Source: Pedobacter cryoconitis (lineage in GTDB: Bacteria; Bacteroidota; Bacteroidia; Sphingobacteriales; Sphingobacteriaceae). From it: a DNA stretch of 64,000 nt. Made by a program: the position numbers and the translations under genes. The DNA is taken from the NCBI RefSeq assembly GCF_014207135.1, contig NZ_JACHCC010000004.1, positions 372,001 to 436,000 of the forward strand, written 5' to 3'. Below are positions 59,792 through 64,000 of this stretch, piece by piece. Numbering within the stretch: the stretch's first letter is position 1; every line of letters begins with the position of its first letter. The notes beneath the pieces were generated by a model that made no database searches, was not told where the DNA came from, and saw nothing but the letters and a program-made list of their open reading frames with translations.

Positions 59792-60487
59792 ATGAATAAA
59801 AAAGTAAAATTTGTTGATTGGGGGTTAGTGGATTATCAGGAGGCATGGAACAGTCAGGAACTTATTTTTAAGGATACTATTGCTATTAAAACAAGTAACC
59901 GTACGAATGAAACAACCGAAGAAACACCAAATTTCCTCGTGTTCTGTGAACATCCGCATGTTTATACTCTGGGGAAAAGTGGTCATCAGGAATATCTTTT
60001 ACTGGATGAAAAAGGACTGGAAGAAAAACATGCTACATTTTATAAAACTAACAGGGGCGGGGATATTACCTATCACGGGCCTGGTCAGATAGTGGGTTAT
60101 CCTATCCTTGACCTGGATAATTTTTTTACCGATATCCATTTATATCTGAGAACGCTTGAAGAAGCGGTGATCCTGACTTTAAATGATTATGGGATTGCTG
60201 CGGGCAGATATCCGGGATTTACCGGTGTGTGGCTCGATGCAGATAACGAAAAAGCCAGGAAAATATGTGCTTTAGGCGTACGTTGCAGCCGGTGGGTCAC
60301 TATGCATGGCTTTGCCTTTAACGTAAATGCAGACCTGGATTATTTTAAAAATATAATTCCCTGTGGGATAGATGATAAGGATGTAACCTCTATGCAGCGT
60401 GAGCTTGGTCACGAATTAAAATTGTCTGAAGTGAAAAATGTGCTCAAAAAACATATTGCTGCTTTATTTCAAATGGATCTACGTTAA
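59792..60487 (+). CDS. lipB: Lipoyl(octanoyl) transferase
   Basis: 231 residues. LipB motifs: CEHPHVYTLGKSGHQEYLL, RGGDITYHGPGQIVGYPILDLDNF, the catalytic segment KICALGVRCSRWVTMHGFAFNVN and NIIPCGIDDKDVTSM with the catalytic Cys in PCGI. It moves octanoyl from acyl carrier protein to lipoyl-domain lysines, such as those in the pdhC product of this window; LipA then inserts sulfur. LipA is not in the window. Confidence 0.95.
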   Translation: MNKKVKFVDWGLVDYQEAWNSQELIFKDTIAIKTSNRTNETTEETPNFLVFCEHPHVYTLGKSGHQEYLLLDEKGLEEKHATFYKTNRGGDITYHGPGQIVGYPILDLDNFFTDIHLYLRTLEEAVILTLNDYGIAAGRYPGFTGVWLDADNEKARKICALGVRCSRWVTMHGFAFNVNADLDYFKNIIPCGIDDKDVTSMQRELGHELKLSEVKNVLKKHIAALFQMDLR

Positions 60488-60566
60488 GTAATTGTTATCC
60501 AATTAATTTTTCTAAAACAAATAATTTATTTTTTCCTTATCTTACCATAAACTAAAAAAATAAATT

Positions 60567-61043
60567 ATGGATTATAACTCTTCAGCATCTTCTGCAGTAT
60601 CAGCCGGCGTAGGCATATTCGGAGGAACAATGTATCTGGTTTTTATCGTACTGGCTGTAGCTGGTATGTGGAAAACCTTTGAGAAAGCCGGAAAACCGGG
60701 ATGGGCAGCCATCATACCAATTTACAATCTGATTATCATATTGGAGATTATCGGCAAACCTACCATCTGGATTTTATGGTTAATCCTTCCATGTACGAAC
60801 ATCGTTTTTTATATCTGGTCTCTTAACCTTCTGGCTAAAAGTTTTGGTAAAACCGAAGGATTTACTGTTGGGCTGGTAATTCTGCCATTTATATTTTATC
60901 CTTTATTAGGATTTACCGATGCCAGGTACCTTGGCCCATCTGCTAGAGAAGCACAAGGTTTTGGCCCGAATAACCCATTCGGACAAAATAACCCTTTTGG
61001 CAACAATCCTTTTAATCAACCTCCGACTCCACCAGAGGCTTAA
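60567..61043 (+). CDS. DUF5684 membrane protein
   Basis: 158 residues with about four membrane spans and the DUF5684 sequence pattern (GMWKTFEKAGKPGWAAIIPIYNLIIILEIIGKP, then LPFIFYPLLGFTDARYLG). The C-terminal 35 residues are a low-complexity tail of Asn/Pro/Phe repeats (NPFGQNNPFGNNPFNQPP). No function is known. The DUF2752 gene follows after 7 bp. Confidence 0.8.
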   Translation: MDYNSSASSAVSAGVGIFGGTMYLVFIVLAVAGMWKTFEKAGKPGWAAIIPIYNLIIILEIIGKPTIWILWLILPCTNIVFYIWSLNLLAKSFGKTEGFTVGLVILPFIFYPLLGFTDARYLGPSAREAQGFGPNNPFGQNNPFGNNPFNQPPTPPEA

Positions 61044-61050
61044 ATTTAGT

Positions 61051-61386
61051 ATGCCTAAAATATTTATATTATCCGCTTTCTCTTTTTTACTGGAGAAAGC
61101 GGATCATTATCTGCTTCCCTGTCCTTTTAAGTATCTTACCGGTTATGATTGTCCCGGCTGTGGTTTCCAGCGTTCTTTACTGGCCTTACTCAAAGGAAAT
61201 TTTCAGGAAAGTTTTCATTTGTATCCCCCGACAGTTCCTATCCTGCTGACCCTGATCATTGGTCTGTCCGCCAACTATTTCTGGGGGTCGAAAAGTAAAA
61301 TACTGATTAATGTGCTGTTTATGATTACAGGATCAATCATTATGATCAGTTATCTGTTTAAAATTTTTACGCCTGTTGTTCATTGA
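61051..61386 (+). CDS. DUF2752 membrane protein
   Basis: 111 residues from the ATG at 61051. The DUF2752 pattern CPFKYLTGYDCPGCGFQRSL (about 23-42) with its CPGCG motif is clear, followed by two or three membrane spans. Members may bind metal via the Cys motif, but the role is unknown. It is probably co-transcribed with the DUF5684 gene. Confidence 0.85.
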   Translation: MPKIFILSAFSFLLEKADHYLLPCPFKYLTGYDCPGCGFQRSLLALLKGNFQESFHLYPPTVPILLTLIIGLSANYFWGSKSKILINVLFMITGSIIMISYLFKIFTPVVH

Positions 61387-61445
61387 GAACTCCTGAAATC
61401 AGTAACTTCAACATCCAATAACTCATTATTCCCGTAGATTTCTAA

Positions 61446-62156
61446 ATGAAGTTAACGACAATTTTTGTCTTGCTGATTTTTCTGCTGGGATGTGAAAAAA
61501 GCACAATGAATGGCATGAATAACACTAACATACCCCCAGTAAAGACAAAGCAACTGACCTACCTGGCTCTTGGAGATTCCTATACGATCGGAGAAGCAGT
61601 AAGCCAGGATCAGAGTTTCCCTTACCAGCTGAGTGCAGGTTTGAGTAAACAAGGATTAAATGTAGCTGTGCCTGAAATTATAGCCAAAACAGGATGGACT
61701 ACAGACGAGTTGCAAGCGGCTATAAAGGCTGAAGGCCTGAGTGCAAAATTTGACTTTGTCACCTTACTCATTGGCGTGAATAATCAATACAGGGGATACC
61801 CGATAGATACCTACCGTACAGAGTTCCGGGAACTGCTACAAACTGCGATCTCTTTTGCCGGGGGAGATAAAACACATGTATTTGTAGTCTCTATACCAGA
61901 TTGGGGAGCCACGCCATTTGGTAAACAAAGCGGAAGAGACCTCGGTGCCACCTCCAGTGAAATTGATGCATTTAATGCTGTGGGTAAAGAGGAAGCACTA
62001 GATGCCGGAGCCAGCTTCACAGATATTACCCCTGGTTCAAGAGATGCATCAGCTAACCCTTTACTGGTTGCTTCTGACGGGCTCCATCCTTCGGGAAATA
62101 TGTATAAAAACTGGGCAAATAACCTTATTCCGGTCGTTATTTCGAGTTTTAAATAA
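61446..62156 (+). CDS. SGNH/GDSL-family lipase or esterase, lipoprotein
   Basis: 236 residues. A lipoprotein signal ends at Cys16 (IFLLGC). SGNH blocks: block I YLALGDSYTIGEA (catalytic Ser), block III GVNNQYRG (Asn) and block V SDGLHPSG (Asp/His dyad). The block II Gly lies in the AKTGWTTDEL region. It is an outer-membrane or periplasmic esterase of unknown substrate. Convergent with sdaA, 3 bp between stops. Confidence 0.9.
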   Translation: MKLTTIFVLLIFLLGCEKSTMNGMNNTNIPPVKTKQLTYLALGDSYTIGEAVSQDQSFPYQLSAGLSKQGLNVAVPEIIAKTGWTTDELQAAIKAEGLSAKFDFVTLLIGVNNQYRGYPIDTYRTEFRELLQTAISFAGGDKTHVFVVSIPDWGATPFGKQSGRDLGATSSEIDAFNAVGKEEALDAGASFTDITPGSRDASANPLLVASDGLHPSGNMYKNWANNLIPVVISSFK

Positions 62157-62159
62157 GGA

Positions 62160-63587
62160 TTAACATTCAGGTAAGCTGATCGGGATATTAGTCGCCAGTC
62201 CGCCGTCCGAAGTTTCTTTATATTTAGAATTCATATCCAGTGCGGTTTCCCACATGGTGTTGACAACTGCACCCAAACTTACTTTTGCTTTATCCGGGTT
62301 ACTCTGAAGCGCCAGCTGACTTGCAGTGATCGCTTTAATCGCGCCCATTGTGTTCCTTTCAATACAAGGGATCTGAACCAGTCCACCGATAGGGTCACAG
62401 GTTAAGCCTAAATGATGTTCCATAGCTATTTCTGCGGCCATCATTACTTGTCGCTGAGAACCGCCCATACATTCAGTTAATGCTGCGGCAGCCATTGCAG
62501 AAGATACGCCGATTTCAGCCTGACAGCCACCCATCGCGGCAGATATAGTTGCCCCTTTTTTGAAAATACTTCCGATTTCAGAAGCGCAGGCTATAAATTG
62601 TATGATTTTTGCTTCATGGAAACCATCGCAGAAAGCAATATAGTATTGCAGTACAGCTGGGATAACCCCTGCTGCTCCATTGGTAGGTGCTGTAACTACC
62701 CGGCCGAATGAAGCATTCTCTTCATTGACTGCCAAAGCAAAACAACTTACCCAGTCGAGCGTATAGTTAAAACTGTTTCCGCCAGCCCGGATTGCTTCAA
62801 TCCAGCTTTCATAATCTGTATAGGGCCTGTCGGCAATTAATTTTTTATTTAGTGAAGCAGCCCTGCGGCCAACGTTTAATCCGCCTGGTAAAAAGCCCCC
62901 TGTATGACAGCCACGGAAAGTACATTCTTTCATAACTTTGAAATGCTCGAGGATCCCGCGTTTGGTCTCTGCTTCCGGACGCCACATCAGTTCATTTTCC
63001 ATGACTACTTCAGAGACTTTCAGGCCTGTAGTCAGACACCAGTGTAACAGGTCTCCTGCAACCTCAACAGGAAAGGGTAGTTCCACCTGTTCTTTATCTC
63101 CTCCGTTTTCGCCTTCTTTTACGACGAAGCCGCCACCGATAGAGTAATACGTTTCAGAAAATGCTTTACCATTATTCAGGAATGCCTGAAAGGTAACAGC
63201 ATTGGGATGGAAAGGCAGGCTTTCATTAAATAAGAAAATGAGGTCCTCTGTATAGCTGAAAGTTATAGGACGGATGCCACCCAGTAATAAATGTTGTTCT
63301 GTTTTAATTGATTCGATGGTAGAGTCAATGGCATTGACATCAAATGTGACTGGGTCAGCTCCTACCATTCCTAACAGAATAGCGATGTCAGTACCGTGGC
63401 CATGACCAGTTTTTGCAAGAGAACCATATAACAATATTTTTATTTGTTCCACCTCATTCAATAAATGGTGACTGTTTAAGGAAGCGGTAAACTGTTGGGC
63501 GGCTCTCCATGGTCCGAGAGTATGTGAACTTGACGGGCCTATCCCAATTTTAAAAATATCAAATACGGAGATTTGTTCTCTATGCAT
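62160..63587 (-). CDS. sdaA: L-serine ammonia-lyase (single-chain, iron-sulfur type)
   Basis: 475 residues, the fused beta-plus-alpha form. The N-terminal [25 protein letters not shown] and the alpha part with [39 protein letters not shown] and [18 protein letters not shown] supply the Cys residues for the [4Fe-4S] cluster. It deaminates serine to pyruvate, which feeds the PDH complex. The -7 box TAGCTTTG (63592-63599) ends 4 nt before the ATG, so the transcript is probably leaderless. Confidence 0.95.
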   Translation of the reverse strand: MHREQISVFDIFKIGIGPSSSHTLGPWRAAQQFTASLNSHHLLNEVEQIKILLYGSLAKTGHGHGTDIAILLGMVGADPVTFDVNAIDSTIESIKTEQHLLLGGIRPITFSYTEDLIFLFNESLPFHPNAVTFQAFLNNGKAFSETYYSIGGGFVVKEGENGGDKEQVELPFPVEVAGDLLHWCLTTGLKVSEVVMENELMWRPEAETKRGILEHFKVMKECTFRGCHTGGFLPGGLNVGRRAASLNKKLIADRPYTDYESWIEAIRAGGNSFNYTLDWVSCFALAVNEENASFGRVVTAPTNGAAGVIPAVLQYYIAFCDGFHEAKIIQFIACASEIGSIFKKGATISAAMGGCQAEIGVSSAMAAAALTECMGGSQRQVMMAAEIAMEHHLGLTCDPIGGLVQIPCIERNTMGAIKAITASQLALQSNPDKAKVSLGAVVNTMWETALDMNSKYKETSDGGLATNIPISLPEC

Positions 63588-63591
63588 AATG

Positions 63592-63599
63592 CAAAGCTA
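63592..63599 (-). promoter_or_regulatory. sdaA promoter (-7 box), predicted leaderless
   Basis: TAGCTTTG on the minus strand, an exact TAnnTTTG match, ends 4 nt upstream of the ATG at 63587. Confidence 0.58.
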
Positions 63600-63624
63600 A
63601 ATAGTTATGATGAATAAAGGGAGG

Positions 63625-64000
63625 TTAAAACTGAAATTCGAGGATTTTTTCATCCTGAAGGATGTGATCGACAAATAATTTATGATTTTCAGGGCTGCCA
63701 ACGGCTGTCCAGCTACCGCTGATAATTCCATCCGACAGCTTTTGCTGTCCGCGGTTTAACTTTAAGCCAGCTACTTTGAAGTGTTCTTCATAATCGTCCA
63801 GTCCTTCGTTTTCATATTTTTTGACGATTTTGTATTCCCTTGAGGTGGATCTGTTCTGTACCATTTCTTCGACATAAGGAAAGAAAATAAGGGCTAGCAA
63901 AACCACAATCGTGACCCCGATAGACTGCTCTGTATAACCAGCTCCAACAGCCATACCAATAGCGGCAACAATCCAGATCACACAGGCTGTGGTTAAACCT
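63625..64000 (-). CDS. MgtC/SapB family membrane protein, N-terminus outside the window
   Basis: The frame stays open through the window's right edge (…GLTTAC-VIWIVAAIGMAVGAG), so the gene starts beyond 64000. GLTTA-x6-AAIGMAVGAG matches the conserved MgtC/SapB membrane core, and a C-terminal soluble region of about 75 residues follows (ending ILQDEKILEFQF). MgtC proteins influence Mg2+ adaptation and survival under stress by modulating membrane ATPases; the role in a free-living Bacteroidota is unknown. Confidence 0.75.
   Translation of the reverse strand, partial: GLTTACVIWIVAAIGMAVGAGYTEQSIGVTIVVLLALIFFPYVEEMVQNRSTSREYKIVKKYENEGLDDYEEHFKVAGLKLNRGQQKLSDGIISGSWTAVGSPENHKLFVDHILQDEKILEFQF

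Noticed and set aside
1..64000. CRISPR array, insertion sequence, integrase, prophage or toxin-antitoxin system
   Set aside because: No regularly spaced repeats of CRISPR size, no transposase or recombinase motifs, and the lone XRE protein at 29287-29547 has no toxin partner.
1..64000. tRNA or rRNA genes
   Set aside because: No stretch with a cloverleaf-like set of arms or rRNA-like sequence was seen; intergenic spaces are mostly short. A dedicated scan could confirm this.

Overview
The window looks like chromosomal housekeeping DNA from a member of the Bacteroidota, most likely Sphingobacteriaceae and close to Pedobacter. This is inferred from moderate-to-low GC, repeated use of the Bacteroidota -7 promoter box (TAnnTTTG), frequent TonB/plug-type modules, DUF4197, DUF3127 and DUF47 proteins, a PDH operon of E1-alpha plus E2 without E1-beta, and M56/BlaI regulation. 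I saw no rRNA, tRNA, CRISPR array, insertion sequence, integrase or phage genes. About 63 protein genes fill the window densely, and no stretch has unusual composition that would mark a genomic island.

Layout. 1-8.2 kb: a partial SPFH protein, a small membrane protein, a CapA-like lipoprotein, an NlpC/P60 peptidase, the pyruvate dehydrogenase E1-alpha/E2 operon, hisS, and a dienelactone hydrolase with an NTF2-like protein. 8.4-16.7 kb: an ABC1/UbiB-type kinase behind a TetR-like regulator, a Cys/His-rich small protein next to a ZnuD-like TonB receptor, an alpha/beta hydrolase, and an oxidoreductase/MtfA-type peptidase pair. 16.8-25.7 kb: an OmpA lipoprotein, rarA, a GH3 glycosidase, a DEAD-box helicase, a DUF4197 protein, and an ECF sigma factor with a membrane partner that carries a TonB-like C-terminus. 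25.8-34 kb: PiT phosphate transporter, DUF47, PhoR-like kinase and HD hydrolase genes, an XRE regulator, a THUMP methyltransferase, a DUF3127 protein and an RprX/RprY-like two-component system. 34-42.6 kb: a Pif1-like helicase, dapF, a DegQ/HtrA protease and sdhCAB. 42.7-50.4 kb: a BlaI/M56-TonB pair, a small membrane protein, a LytS/LytTR two-component system, PlsC, Nudix, a lipoprotein and a fibre-like secreted protein. 50.6-64 kb: an outer-membrane barrel receptor, a thioredoxin-like protein, clpS, an unsaturated fatty-acid oxidation pair (enoyl-CoA isomerase plus 2,4-dienoyl-CoA reductase) behind an MG2/plug protein, dcd, a PPTase-lipB operon, small membrane proteins, an SGNH esterase, sdaA and a partial MgtC.

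The most interesting signals are regulatory. They include: two copies of a 26-bp leader element 11.7 kb apart; a pair of identical-architecture dyads (AACTA-N6-TAGTT, 29 bp apart) in front of blaI; an 11-bp-period array upstream of the GH3 gene; a 7-4-7 direct repeat (CTTAACA) before the phosphate operon; a set of genes whose -7 box ends 3-6 nt before the start codon (predicted leaderless mRNAs, one with a TTG start); a candidate small RNA near 8.3 kb; and long inverted repeats at 50.5-50.6 kb. Three proteins carry TonB-type or plug-type modules without any beta-barrel. I do not see a clear previously undescribed multi-gene system; most of the window is ordinary core genome.
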